Below the pieces are notes generated by a model. The model saw only the letters and a program-made list of their open reading frames with translations, searched no databases and was not told the origin of the DNA. From positions 1 through 64,000 of the forward strand of contig CATWVA010000006.1 of NCBI GenBank assembly GCA_958354105.1: DNA of 64,000 nucleotides. The letters run 5' to 3'. This DNA comes from an uncultured Collinsella sp. GTDB taxonomy: Bacteria > Actinomycetota > Coriobacteriia > Coriobacteriales > Coriobacteriaceae. The translations under genes and the position numbers were made by a program. Below, one piece after another: positions 53,800 to 63,239 of the stretch; position 1 is the first letter of the stretch; every line of letters starts with the position of its first letter.

Positions 53800-54177
53800 T
53801 TAGCGGCCGCTAAACAGACGGCCGAAGAAGTTGACGATCCCGTTCTCGCCGTCGCGAATTTGGCCGATCACAGCGCCGATCAGCACGAAGAATGCAATGA
53901 CGAGCGTGTCCCACAGGCCCAACGTGAGCACCAACACGGCAAGGATAAAGCCGGCGACGGCGCCGAGCGTGGTGTTGGGATGACGCACAGCATAGCTCCA
54001 GATGGCAGCACCCGTACCCTTGATGAGACCCACAGCCTCGTCAAAATCCGCGGCTGCCGCTTCTTGTAACTCGGTTGCCTCTGCCTTGGAATCAACAGGT
54101 TCGCTCGCCGGCGTGGCGCTCTGGTCAATCGTCAGACGCGGCGTACGAGCGGTCTTATCTTGATTGGTATCACTCAC
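53800..54177 (-). CDS. DUF2273 small membrane protein
   Basis: 125 residues. A ~60-residue charged N-terminus precedes two hydrophobic segments (TTLGAVAGFILAVLVLTLGLWDTLVIAFFVLIGAVIG), the DUF2273 pattern. The GTG start at 54177 overlaps the amaP stop by 8 nt. Co-occurrence with AmaP and Asp23 is standard for this envelope-stress operon. Confidence 0.8.
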   Translation of the reverse strand: MSDTNQDKTARTPRLTIDQSATPASEPVDSKAEATELQEAAAADFDEAVGLIKGTGAAIWSYAVRHPNTTLGAVAGFILAVLVLTLGLWDTLVIAFFVLIGAVIGQIRDGENGIVNFFGRLFSGR

Positions 54178-54715
54178 CGGAAACCTCCACGGTCTGGACG
54201 GTAGTCTTGGACGGCAAAAAACGGACGCGCGCGGTCGTACCCGGCGCGCCGAGCATGGTATCGCAGGCTTCTTCGATGCGCTGCTGCATCGCGGTAGCCA
54301 GAGATGCCACGTCCTTATCGTCAAGCGCGATAGCCTCGACCTTAAAACGGACGTGCGAATCGTCGGGGCCTTGGACGCGGGCCTCGACATGCTCGACCAT
54401 CACGCGGTCGTCGCGCTCGGCAGCAACCCTGGCGCACGAAGAAAGCGCCGCAAGGGTAACCTCGATATTGCGCTCCCCCGCCGGATGCACGCAGGACGGC
54501 TCGCGACGGGCGAACATCAGGCGGAAAAAGCTCAGCAGTACGCCAAACGCCACGACGCCGGCGCACGCCGTCACGACGATGCGCGGCATGGGGTCGCGCA
54601 TCAGCAGCATAAAGCGATACGTATACGGCCCCCAAAACTGGCAGACAAGCGTACCCAGCGCCACGATGGTGGCGGCAAGATACACGATCGCTAGGGCTCG
54701 TTTGAGTACGCGCAC
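54170..54715 (-). CDS. amaP: Asp23 membrane anchor AmaP-like protein
   Basis: 181 residues. Two N-terminal transmembrane segments (about 8-30 and 46-68) precede a soluble domain with the ARVAAERDDRVMVEHVEARV strand and late TTARVRFLPSKT. The GTG start at 54715 follows AAGGGAGC. It should fix Asp23 to the membrane. Confidence 0.78.
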   Translation of the reverse strand: MRVLKRALAIVYLAATIVALGTLVCQFWGPYTYRFMLLMRDPMPRIVVTACAGVVAFGVLLSFFRLMFARREPSCVHPAGERNIEVTLAALSSCARVAAERDDRVMVEHVEARVQGPDDSHVRFKVEAIALDDKDVASLATAMQQRIEEACDTMLGAPGTTARVRFLPSKTTVQTVEVSGE

Positions 54716-54773
54716 GCGGCGCTCCCTTCAAATCTCGGCTCTCGAAATGCAAAACGGTTCGCATCATTATAAA

Positions 54774-54812
54774 AGAGCCGGGTCCGGTGCTCTACGCACG
54801 CGGATCCGGCTC
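54774..54812 (-). terminator. yebC terminator
   Basis: GAGCCGG-TCCG and CGGA-CCGGCTC arms with TTTTAT after them on the minus strand. Confidence 0.75.
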
Positions 54813-54881
54813 ATCTATTCCACGAGGCTTGCATGCTCGCTTCATTATGCCCAGATATGCACGGCTTAACCCGTGCGAGCG

Positions 54882-55688
54882 CTACTCCTCCTCGAGGGCA
54901 GCGATGACCTCGTCGGTCATGTCCATGGTGCTGTAAACATCCTGGACGTCGTCGAGCTCCTCAAGACGGTCGATGAGGCGCTGAACCTTCTTGGCGTCGG
55001 CGCCGGAGACCTCGGTCGGGGTAGTCGGGACCATGGTGGTCTCGGAGCCCTTGACCTGGACGCCCTGCTCCTCGAGCGCCTTGGAGACAGCCATGACCTC
55101 GTTGGCAGTAGTCCAGACGATCCACTCCTCGCCGGCGTCCTCGTAGTCCTCGCCACCGGCCTCGGCGATGGCCATCATGAACTCATCCTCGTCACCGGCA
55201 GCACCGTTGGCGATCATGGTCTCCTTCTTGGCGTTCTCGTCCAGGATCTCCTTGGCGACGACGATCTGGCCCTTACGCTCAAACTGGAAGGCGACGGAGC
55301 CGGAGGTGCCCAGGTTGCCACCAGCGTGGGAGAAGGCGGAACGGACATCAGCGGCGGTACGGTTACGGTTGTCGGTCAGGCAGTCGACGTAGACGGCGAC
55401 ACCGGCGGGACCGTAGCCCTCGTACACGATGTTCTCGTAGACGGCGGCGTCAGCACCCGAACCAAAAGCCTTGTCGATAGCGGACTTGATCTTGTCCTTA
55501 GGCATGGACTGAGCCTTAGCCTTGGCAACGGCAGCGGCGAGGCTGGCGTTGTTCTCGGGCAGCGGGTCACCGCCGAGACGGGCAGCAACGGTGATGTTGC
55601 GGCTGAGCTTGGAGAAGAGGGCGGAACGCTTGGCGTCCTGCGCGCCCTTACGATGCTTGGTTGTGGCCCACTTAGAGTGTCCGGACAT
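54882..55688 (-). CDS. yebC: YebC/PmpR family regulator
   Basis: 268 residues versus about 240-250 typical. MSGHSKWATTKHRKGAQDAKRS is the invariant start, ENIVYEGYGPAGVAVYVDCLTDNRNRT the central signature. Members bind DNA, and the family has recently been tied to translation of proline stretches. An extra acidic segment sits in the third domain. GGAGACACGT precedes the ATG. Confidence 0.93.
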   Translation of the reverse strand: MSGHSKWATTKHRKGAQDAKRSALFSKLSRNITVAARLGGDPLPENNASLAAAVAKAKAQSMPKDKIKSAIDKAFGSGADAAVYENIVYEGYGPAGVAVYVDCLTDNRNRTAADVRSAFSHAGGNLGTSGSVAFQFERKGQIVVAKEILDENAKKETMIANGAAGDEDEFMMAIAEAGGEDYEDAGEEWIVWTTANEVMAVSKALEEQGVQVKGSETTMVPTTPTEVSGADAKKVQRLIDRLEELDDVQDVYSTMDMTDEVIAALEEE

Positions 55689-55853
55689 ACGTGTCTCCTA
55701 TCGGTTTCGACCTAAAGCCCAGCGCAGATGCTCGGGCAATATAAACAAACGTCGTTATGATATACCTACTGGCCTGCGAGATAAACCCCAAAATGAAGGC
55801 GTCGTGATGATGACCCCTTTGGTGCAAAGAAACCTGGCCCCCAATGCACCAAG

Positions 55854-58037
55854 TTAGAACCAGAGGAAGTCGCTGCGGGTGACGGTAGTGCCGACGGCGA
55901 AGGGCATGCAGGCGATGACCGGATACAGATAGCGCATGTAGGTCGATCCGTTGCACGGACCAATCAGGCACACGGCGAGCACGCCCAACAGCGGCACCCA
56001 GATCGCCAGCGCACGCCATGAATGACGACGCAGCAGGTAGACCACCACGGCGATCATGATCCACACATAGGTGGCCGAGCTCATGGTGAGCGAAATAAAC
56101 GGGATGCGCTGCACCGCCACACGGTACAGATTAATCAGGTGGTCACACCAGCGCACCACGTTGCTGTCAACCGGATGGAAGTCGAAGTACTTGAGGTTGT
56201 CGGGACGCGCCATGATCTCGGCACTACGCGCCGTGCTGTAGATCCAGGCATCGCGCGCGCTCGGATAAAAATAACCATAGTAGTTATTGATAAGCGCCGA
56301 GATATAGCACTCGGGATCCTTCTTAAACATCTGAGCCCATACCTCAAAATAGGCATCGATGTCCTCCTGCGAGGCGTACTCGTTAAAGCAGTTCTTGACG
56401 GCATCGGACTTGTCGGGGTTGTAGCGGCGGCCCAGGTTCTCGTACTTGAGTACGCGATCGATCACGGCGCGCTCTTCGTCGGTCACCAAGCCGTCGCAAG
56501 GAGCCTCCACGATGGTGCCGTCCTCCTTAACCGTGGGGTTGACACCCGAGTTGAGGCCGTCGTGCTTTTGGACGAAACGAGCCGTCTGCTGGAACGGAAT
56601 CGAGAGGATTTCGCGCTTGGAACCGGGTGTAATGTCGTGCGCCGGCATAAAGACCTTGGTGAAGTACATGTTGGAAACAAGGCAGAGCGCAAGCATCGCG
56701 AGGACACCGAGCCAGCGGAAGCGCGGCGTGGCGCATGTGGGTGCATGGGCCGCCTGTTTTGCCGCACGGTGAGCCGCATGCGCATCCCAGGCGCAACATG
56801 CCGCCGCAATCACGCATGCCGCCAGCGGAAACACGAGGCCGCCATTGCGCAAAAACGTGGAACCCATGGCGCCCAGAGCGAGCAGCAGCCAGTCGTGGCG
56901 CGCAAAGAGCACGGGAGCTTTCTCACCCGCTCGCTCGACATTGGCATCACGACGGGGCAAGCCACATGCCACGAGCTTGACGGTCTGTACCAGCAGCACC
57001 AAAAACGCGTCAGCAAAGAGCACGTCTTTGGTGAGCAACGCCGCGTAGTTAGAGAACATCGGCATAAACGCAAAGAACAGCAGGATCGCACCGCGAACCG
57101 GCAGGCTCACGCCCAGTTTGCGCAGCGACGAAATGGAATAGGCCATGCAGGCAGCCGTGATGACAAATTGAGCGCAGGTATAGATGATGAGGCCCGCGTT
57201 AGCGCTGTTGAACAGCGAAAGCCCCAGCTGAACGCACGAGCCGATAATGGCCGTGTGCACCACGGGGTGATGTCCGTTGAGCAGCACGTTGGGGTTGAGT
57301 AGGCGCAGGTAATCGCTCGTGCCGTTGGGATAGTTGAACCACTGGCGAATCTGCGCGCCGGTGTCCCCCATAAAAAGGCCGGGCAGCGAAGCGATGAGCG
57401 TGGGCGCCCAGGCGACCATAAGCACCAGGAAGGGCCCGGCAAAGGGATGGACCGAGAGCACGGCGTGAGCCACACGCCATACGCGGCCAAAGTGCGCCTC
57501 CGAAAACGGAATGCGCCGAGAGCTCAGCCAATCTAGACACTCAAAGGCAAGGTAGAAGGCAACGATCGCCAGGAGCATCCAGCCCGCGCCGCCAATCCAG
57601 GCGCAGATGATGCGAGCTTTGTCGCCAAGGACAATCTCGGCCGAGTCGGTGAGATCGTAGCTGCGACCGAACACCATGCAGATGGCGAAGAACAGCGACG
57701 GCAGAATGATCGATGGACGCCAGGTGTCGCCACGGCCAAAGAACACGTAGCGAAACGGCAAGGTGAGCAGGCAGGCAAGCGCAAGCAGCATGACCGCGTC
57801 GGTATGGCCGGCAAACGAGAGGAGTACCTCGTAGCACACGTACAGCATGCCCGAGGCTTTGGGGTCAATCGCCAAGACTGCGCTGCTCGACACCGGGGCG
57901 GGATCGATGGAAAACGCCGTGGTCGCCAACAGCGCGAGCAAAAATGCGATGAGCGTCTGCTTGGCGGGGTAGCGCTTAAACCAGACGATGCGGGCGGCGT
58001 CGCGCGCAGCCGTTGTGGAGAGGTCGGAATCCTTCAC
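55854..58037 (-). CDS. DUF6020 polytopic membrane protein
   Basis: 727 residues with about 12 transmembrane segments, a soluble loop near 510-640 (NLGRRYNPDKSDAVKNCFNEYASQEDIDAYFEVW) and a terminal hydrophobic pair. The layout resembles GT-C membrane glycosyltransferases; an early luminal acidic motif (FMGDTGAQIRQWF) would be their catalytic loop. Envelope polysaccharide or glycoprotein synthesis is a plausible role but not demonstrated. It is isolated from any glycan cluster. Confidence 0.75.
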   Translation of the reverse strand: MKDSDLSTTAARDAARIVWFKRYPAKQTLIAFLLALLATTAFSIDPAPVSSSAVLAIDPKASGMLYVCYEVLLSFAGHTDAVMLLALACLLTLPFRYVFFGRGDTWRPSIILPSLFFAICMVFGRSYDLTDSAEIVLGDKARIICAWIGGAGWMLLAIVAFYLAFECLDWLSSRRIPFSEAHFGRVWRVAHAVLSVHPFAGPFLVLMVAWAPTLIASLPGLFMGDTGAQIRQWFNYPNGTSDYLRLLNPNVLLNGHHPVVHTAIIGSCVQLGLSLFNSANAGLIIYTCAQFVITAACMAYSISSLRKLGVSLPVRGAILLFFAFMPMFSNYAALLTKDVLFADAFLVLLVQTVKLVACGLPRRDANVERAGEKAPVLFARHDWLLLALGAMGSTFLRNGGLVFPLAACVIAAACCAWDAHAAHRAAKQAAHAPTCATPRFRWLGVLAMLALCLVSNMYFTKVFMPAHDITPGSKREILSIPFQQTARFVQKHDGLNSGVNPTVKEDGTIVEAPCDGLVTDEERAVIDRVLKYENLGRRYNPDKSDAVKNCFNEYASQEDIDAYFEVWAQMFKKDPECYISALINNYYGYFYPSARDAWIYSTARSAEIMARPDNLKYFDFHPVDSNVVRWCDHLINLYRVAVQRIPFISLTMSSATYVWIMIAVVVYLLRRHSWRALAIWVPLLGVLAVCLIGPCNGSTYMRYLYPVIACMPFAVGTTVTRSDFLWF

Positions 58038-58057
58038 AGTCCAAAAAGCCTTTCTAG

Positions 58058-58110
58058 AAACCTGCCAAAAAGGGACAGGTTTATTTTGGCAGGTTTTATC
58101 TGGGGAAACG
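58058..58110 (-). repeat. Dispersed hairpin element, copy 3 (inverted)
   Basis: On the minus strand it reads CGTTTCCCCAGATAAAACCT, loop AACCTGTCCC, closing TTGGCAGGTTT, matching copies 1 and 2 on the plus strand. It lies between the lgt stop and the DUF6020 start codon. Confidence 0.8.
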
Positions 58111-58131
58111 TTACGGTTCTGTCATCGTTGC

Positions 58132-58173
58132 CCAGCGAACCACCACAAAGGTGCCTGTCCCCTTTGTGGTGGT
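58132..58173. repeat. Hairpin abutting the lgt stop codon
   Basis: CCACCACAAAGG and CCTTTGTGGTGG flank a short loop containing CCTGTCCC. The lgt TAA is the first base triplet beyond it. It shares the loop motif of the dispersed element but has different arms. Confidence 0.7.
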
Positions 58174-58994
58174 TAGGCGTCCAGGTAGACGCGCTGGGGC
58201 TGGTTGCGGCGACGAGCAAAGATGATGAGCGCCAGGCCCGCGATTACGAGCGGCAGGCTCAGCAGCTGACCCATGGTGATGACGCCACCAAGCAGATAAC
58301 CCAGCTGGGCATCGGGCACGCGCACGAACTCGACGAGGAAGCGGACGATGCCGTAACCCATCACAAACACGCCCATAAACGTGCCCTGGGGCAGCAGCGG
58401 CTTTTTGCGGCTGAGCACCTGCAGGATGCAGAAGAGCACAATGCCCTCAAGAAATGCCTCGTAGAGTTGGGAGGGGTGACGCGGCATATCGCCCGCAGTC
58501 CCGCCAAAGACCACACCCCAGGGCAGATCGGTCGGCTTGCCCCACAGCTCACCGTTGACAAAGTTGGCACAACGGCCCAGACACAAGGCCAGCGGCGCGC
58601 CGATGACGGCAAGGTCTGCCAGAGTCCATGCGTCGAGCTTATACATGCGGCACACGATGATGCCGCCGATAATGCCGCCCACCAGGCCGCCATGGAAACT
58701 CATGCCGCCTTCGTTGGTGGCAAAGATCTCGAGCGGATGCGCCCAGTAGTAGCCATCACCGTAAAAGACGACGTAGAACAGGCGCGCACCGATAATGAGG
58801 CCAAAGACCACACCGACCACGACACTCGTCAGGTCGTCAATCGTGATGTTAAAGCCCCAGCGACGCTGCGTGCGGTACATGACGACCGCCGTGAGCAGGG
58901 CGCCGACCACATAGGCCAGACCATACCAGTAAATCGTGATGGGGCCCGCCGAGATCGCGACGGGATCAAGCATATGGTAGAGGTCGTTGAGCAT
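58173..58994 (-). CDS. lgt: Prolipoprotein diacylglyceryl transferase
   Basis: 273 residues, seven membrane segments. HGGLVGGIIGGIIVCRM, GRCANFVNGELWG and HPSQLYEAFLEGIVLF are the Lgt signatures (His/Arg/Glu active-site region). It attaches diacylglycerol to the lipobox Cys of lipoproteins. ATG at 58994 has GGGAGCAGGG upstream; the longer frame to 59063 is not needed. Confidence 0.95.
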   Translation of the reverse strand: MLNDLYHMLDPVAISAGPITIYWYGLAYVVGALLTAVVMYRTQRRWGFNITIDDLTSVVVGVVFGLIIGARLFYVVFYGDGYYWAHPLEIFATNEGGMSFHGGLVGGIIGGIIVCRMYKLDAWTLADLAVIGAPLALCLGRCANFVNGELWGKPTDLPWGVVFGGTAGDMPRHPSQLYEAFLEGIVLFCILQVLSRKKPLLPQGTFMGVFVMGYGIVRFLVEFVRVPDAQLGYLLGGVITMGQLLSLPLVIAGLALIIFARRRNQPQRVYLDA

Positions 58995-59102
58995 ATCGAT
59001 CCCCTGCTCCCTACATACAAATGCGGCCGCGGGCCTTACGCTCGCAGCCGCATATTTGGACATAACGTCTATGCGGAGCGTACCGTCCGCAGCTTTCGCG
59101 TC

Positions 59103-59381
59103 TTAGAACGGCGCGTACTCGTCGTACAGGTCCTCGGCCTCGCCGGAAGCATTGACCTGCTCAACGCGGGTAACGCCGGGCACATGCTCCTTCAGGATGC
59201 GCTCGATACCCATGGAAAGGGTTAGCGAGCTCATGGGGCAGCCGGCGCAGGCGCCCTGCAGCTCCAGCTTGACAACACCCTCGTCGTCGACGCCCACATA
59301 CTCCATATCGCCGCCATCGGCCTGCAGGTTGGGGCGAATCTCTTCAAGAACCTTCTTAAGCAGCTCTTCGTTAACAGCCAC
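59103..59381 (-). CDS. NifU-like iron-sulfur scaffold protein
   Basis: 92 residues, a stand-alone NifU C-terminal domain: VLEEIRPNLQADGGDMEYVG and the CxxC cluster ligand LQGACAGCPMSSLTL. It assembles and transfers [4Fe-4S] clusters. It follows lgt upstream on the same strand with a 108-bp gap. Confidence 0.9.
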   Translation of the reverse strand: MAVNEELLKKVLEEIRPNLQADGGDMEYVGVDDEGVVKLELQGACAGCPMSSLTLSMGIERILKEHVPGVTRVEQVNASGEAEDLYDEYAPF

Positions 59382-59551
59382 AGGGGCTCCTTTCTCACAA
59401 TAACGCGGGCACGCCCGCGGACAGGGGCTATGTTACTACAGCCATGTACCCGCTTAGGCGCCAGCCATGCGTGCGGACATGACTTTCACGAGCAGTCAAT
59501 TTGGGACGGGGCTCTTTTGGCTGTTTTGCCGCCAGCTGGCGTCGGCACGCG

Positions 59552-60076
59552 CTACTGCCGAGCCTGTCCCCCGGTACCAATCTGGACATCGACGATGACC
59601 TGGCGGTAGCTGATGCCGCAGGAGTCGAGAATGCGGCGGCTGATACGGCCGTCATCGGTGTCGGCATATTTATTGTCCAGGTAGACGACCTCGCCCACGC
59701 CCACCTGCGCCAGGATCTTGGCGCAGTCGTGGCACGGGAACAGCGTGACGTAAACCGTGGAACCCTCGAGGTCCTTGAGCGAGCCACGGTAGTTGAGCAC
59801 GGCGTTGGCCTCGGCATGGACCACGTAGTTGTGCTTGTCCTGCAGCGGGTCATCGCTCGTACCCCACGGGAAAAAGTCGTCGTTGAGCGCCGAGGGCGTG
59901 CCGTTGTAACCCACCGAAAGGATGCGGTGGTTGGTGCTGGCGATGCACGCTCCCACCTGCGTGTTGGGGTCCTTGCTGCGGCGCTGCGCGGCGATGGCCA
60001 CGCTCATAAAGAACTCGTCCCAGCTAATGACGTCGCGGCGCTTGCCCGACGCGGTTTGATGAAGATCGTCCGACAT
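59552..60076 (-). CDS. dCMP deaminase (ComEB-like)
   Basis: 174 residues. HAEANAVLNY (His and catalytic Glu) and TLFPCHDCAKIL (two Cys) bind zinc; DPNTQVGACIAS and VGYNGTP are substrate contacts. It converts dCMP to dUMP. The start at 60076 follows GGAGGTGTC. Confidence 0.92.
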   Translation of the reverse strand: MSDDLHQTASGKRRDVISWDEFFMSVAIAAQRRSKDPNTQVGACIASTNHRILSVGYNGTPSALNDDFFPWGTSDDPLQDKHNYVVHAEANAVLNYRGSLKDLEGSTVYVTLFPCHDCAKILAQVGVGEVVYLDNKYADTDDGRISRRILDSCGISYRQVIVDVQIGTGGQARQ

Positions 60077-60158
60077 GGCAGACACCTCCGCAATCGCAAT
60101 AGTTTGGCCCATTGTAGCAGGTGAAAGGTGGGGGCGCTTATCCCACCAGCCCCTCGCC

Positions 60159-61010
60159 CTACGCGCGGCGGGGCTTTTGGTTGATGCGGTAGAGCTCGGC
60201 GAGACCCCGCAACGTCAGCGCGTCGTCTACCGTCAGGCTATGGCCGACCAGCGCCGCAAGTGCCTCGGCATCGTCGCCGGTAATGACGATGGGCACATCG
60301 CCCTCCCCCGCGGCCTTGGTCGCGCGCATCTCGGCAAGCACCATGTCGAGCATTCCGTCGATGCGGGCTACCTCGCCCAAAACCACACCCGAGCGCATGG
60401 CCTCGCGCGTGTTGCGTCCGATGACGTGCGTTGGCGCCGAGGGCTCAACCTGGGGTAGGCGCGCTGCTGCCGCCGAAAGCGAACGGGCGCCGAGGGCCAG
60501 GCCTGGCGCGATAACGCCGCCCACAAAGGTACCGTGCGCGTCGATGACCTCGATATTGGTCGTCGTGCCCAGGTCAATCACGATGCACGGCGAGCCGTAG
60601 ACGGCGCGGGCCGCCACGGCATCGGCGATGCGGTCGGGACCGATCTCGGCCGGATCGTCGTAGTGCACGGGTGTGCCGGTCTTAAGTCCCGGCCCCACGG
60701 TGAGCACGCGCCCCGTGCAGGTGCGGGAAAGTGCCACCTTCCACGGGCGCTCGAGCGCCGGGACTACACAGCTCAGCACGGCCGCGGCGGGTGCAAGCAC
60801 CCCGGGCACACCTGCATCGGCGGCGAGCGCGCCCATGACCTGCACAAGTCGCATGCGTGCCTCGTCGGCCGTGATGCTCGACGGCGTCGTGATCTCGCAC
60901 GTCGCAAGCGGACATTCCTGCGCCGCGGCCGAATCCTCGGCAAACAGGCCAAAGCGAATGAACGTGTTGCCCACGTCGACCGTCAATATATATGCGCACC
61001 CATTAAGCAT
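60159..61010 (-). CDS. coaX: Type III pantothenate kinase
   Basis: 283 residues, ASKHA fold. TVDVGNTFIRFGLF is the phosphate loop, GPDRIADAVAARAVYGSPCIVIDLGTTTNIEVI the central signature, and GGVIAPGLALGARSLSAAAARLP the substrate segment. It starts coenzyme A synthesis. AAAGGAGCG precedes the ATG. Confidence 0.93.
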   Translation of the reverse strand: MLNGCAYILTVDVGNTFIRFGLFAEDSAAAQECPLATCEITTPSSITADEARMRLVQVMGALAADAGVPGVLAPAAAVLSCVVPALERPWKVALSRTCTGRVLTVGPGLKTGTPVHYDDPAEIGPDRIADAVAARAVYGSPCIVIDLGTTTNIEVIDAHGTFVGGVIAPGLALGARSLSAAAARLPQVEPSAPTHVIGRNTREAMRSGVVLGEVARIDGMLDMVLAEMRATKAAGEGDVPIVITGDDAEALAALVGHSLTVDDALTLRGLAELYRINQKPRRA

Positions 61011-61047
61011 CGCCGGCGCTCCTTTCGTCTGCCCAGCAGTATATCCC

Positions 61048-61125
61048 GATGATTATTCTGGGACGGGGATTTAAAAATCATTGCGTACCTGATGATTTTT
61101 AAATCCCCGTCCCAGAATAATCATC
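61048..61125. repeat. 33-bp perfect inverted repeat between coaX and the OPT gene
   Basis: Arms at 61048-61080 and 61093-61125 (TTCTGGGACGGGGATTTAAA core) are exact inverse copies with a 12-nt loop. GGGACGGGG recurs at 59502 and GGGACGG at 31833. Confidence 0.9.
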
Positions 61126-61299
61126 CTTCGGCTTCGTTTGGGATAGCTAAAAAAGCCCAGTCCCAAATTAACTGCCGTGCCGCTATACTGGTGCGCGGTC
61201 GTTTGCGAGCTCACGCGGCGGCCCTTGGTAACCCGACTTCCCGCGCCGTATCCGTAACGGCGCTCCCGGGGGAAGCGGATATACGCAAAGGAGTTTTAT

Positions 61300-63024
61300 A
61301 TGAGCAATCCCTCGAACCGCGCTTCGATGCGCGGGCAACTCACGCTGCGCGGCGTCGTCATCGGCGTCCTTGGCTGCGTGATCATCACGGCAAGCTCGGC
61401 CTACACGGCCCTCAAGATGGGTGCACTCCCCTGGCCGATTATTTTCGCTGCCGTCATCTCGCTGTTCTTCCTGAAGCTCATGGGCAACGCCAGCCTCAAC
61501 GAGGGCAACGCCAGCCTCAACGAGGCCAACGTCACCCACACCATCATGTCCGCGGGCGCCATGGTCGCCGGCGGCCTGGCGTTTACCATCCCGGGCGCCT
61601 GGATGCTGGGCTATGCCGACCAGATCAGCTGGCTCGACATGTTTATCGTGGCACTCGCCGGCACTATCCTGGGCCTTCTGGCGACAGCGCTCATCCACCG
61701 TCACTTTATCGTGGACGCCGCGCTGGAGTTCCCTACCGGCAACGCCGCAGCTCAGACCCTGCGTGCTACCGAGGCCGGCGGCAAGACCGGCAAGCAGCTC
61801 TTTGGCTCCATGGCCATCGCAGGCATCTACAGCGTGCTTCGCGACGCTCTGGGCGTGGTGCCCAGCATGCTGTGCACGCTCAATATCCCCGGCGTGACCT
61901 TTGCCATCTATAACTCGCCCATGCTGCTCTCCATCGGCTTTTTGGTTGGCTTCGCCCCGGTTGCCTTCTGGTTTGCCGGCGCGCTGCTAGGTAACTTTGG
62001 CATCATCGTGGGCGGCACCGCTGCGGGTCTATTCGACGTTGTGACTGCGCAGGGCATCGTCAAATCGCTCGGCATGGGCCTCATGATGGGCTTTGGCGTC
62101 GCCGTCGTCCTCAAGGACATCCTGCCGCAGGTCGCCGGCATCGCCCGCGGCCTCGCCGCCGACAGCTCCAGCGACACCGACGAGCAGTCGCTCATCTCGG
62201 GCTCGCTTAAGCTCGACGCCGGCATCATCGGCCTGGGTACTGCCGCCATAGCCGTGATCGTCGCCATCGCGCTCGACCTTGGCCCCGTCCCGGCCGTCAT
62301 CGTCACGCTGTTCACCTTTGTCACCACCATCATGAGCGCGCAGAGCTGCGGCCAGACGGGCATCGACCCCATGGAGATCTTCGGCCTCATCGTCATGCTC
62401 ATCGTGGCTGCCTTCGCACAGATCGCCCAGGTCAAGCTGTTCTTTATCGCCGGCATCGTGGCCGTGGCATGCGGCCTTGCGGGCGACGTCATGAACGACT
62501 TTAAGGCCGGCGCCGTGCTGGGCACCAACCCGCGTGCGCAGTGGATCGGCCAGGCCATCGGCGGCATCGTGGGCGCCCTGGTCGCCGCTGCCGTCATGGT
62601 CGCGCTCGTCACCGCCTATGGTCCGGATGCTTTCGGCCCCGACAAGAGCTTTGTGGCCGCGCAGGCAAGCGTCGTCGCCACCATGGTCTCGGGCATCCCG
62701 AGCGTGTCGTGGTTCGTAGGCGGCTTTATCGCCGGCATCGTCATGTACTGGCTCGGCATTCCGGCCATGATGATCGGCCTGGGCGTGTACCTGCCGTTCT
62801 ACATGTCGCTCACGGCCTTCTTGGGCTCCTGCGTCAAGCTCGCCTACGACAAGTGGGCCGCACGCCGCGACGCCGCTGCCGGTCTTTCGGACGAGGAGAA
62901 GGCCTCCAAGGATGCCGCCTTCCAGGAGCAGGGCCTGGTCGTCGCCAGCGGCCTGCTCGGCGGCGAGTCCATCGTCGGCGTTATCCTGGCGTTTGTCTCT
63001 GTTGGTCTGAGCCTGCTGGGGTAG
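61300..63024 (+). CDS. OPT-family oligopeptide/siderophore transporter
   Basis: 574 residues, about 14 membrane segments. LRGVVIGVLGCVIITASSAYTALKMG is the family start, and FPTGNAAAQTLRA and the terminal VYLPFYMSLTAFLGSCVK are conserved. The segment LNEGNASLNEANVTHT has the residues GNASLNE twice. OPT proteins move peptides or metal chelates with protons. A ribosome binding site AAAGGAG precedes the ATG. Confidence 0.9.
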   Translation: MSNPSNRASMRGQLTLRGVVIGVLGCVIITASSAYTALKMGALPWPIIFAAVISLFFLKLMGNASLNEGNASLNEANVTHTIMSAGAMVAGGLAFTIPGAWMLGYADQISWLDMFIVALAGTILGLLATALIHRHFIVDAALEFPTGNAAAQTLRATEAGGKTGKQLFGSMAIAGIYSVLRDALGVVPSMLCTLNIPGVTFAIYNSPMLLSIGFLVGFAPVAFWFAGALLGNFGIIVGGTAAGLFDVVTAQGIVKSLGMGLMMGFGVAVVLKDILPQVAGIARGLAADSSSDTDEQSLISGSLKLDAGIIGLGTAAIAVIVAIALDLGPVPAVIVTLFTFVTTIMSAQSCGQTGIDPMEIFGLIVMLIVAAFAQIAQVKLFFIAGIVAVACGLAGDVMNDFKAGAVLGTNPRAQWIGQAIGGIVGALVAAAVMVALVTAYGPDAFGPDKSFVAAQASVVATMVSGIPSVSWFVGGFIAGIVMYWLGIPAMMIGLGVYLPFYMSLTAFLGSCVKLAYDKWAARRDAAAGLSDEEKASKDAAFQEQGLVVASGLLGGESIVGVILAFVSVGLSLLG

Positions 63025-63049
63025 GCCGAACAACAACGCACCAGCGCAG

Positions 63050-63088
63050 AGCGCGGAGTCGGAATCAAACCGGCCCCGCGCTTTTTTG
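63050..63088 (+). terminator. OPT gene terminator
   Basis: AGCGCGG and CCGCGCT arms with TTTTTTG after them. Confidence 0.6.
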
Positions 63089-63239
63089 TCTATTTGACTC
63101 TTATGATCCTCGCGGCGTTTTAGCCATGTCGATTGGCCTGACTTCCAGGTCAACAAACCTTGTCTGACACCTCGCCTAACGCGGTGTAGAGTAAAGACGA
63201 CAGACGCAAGAAGCGGCTCAGAAGCTAAACGAGGTAAGC

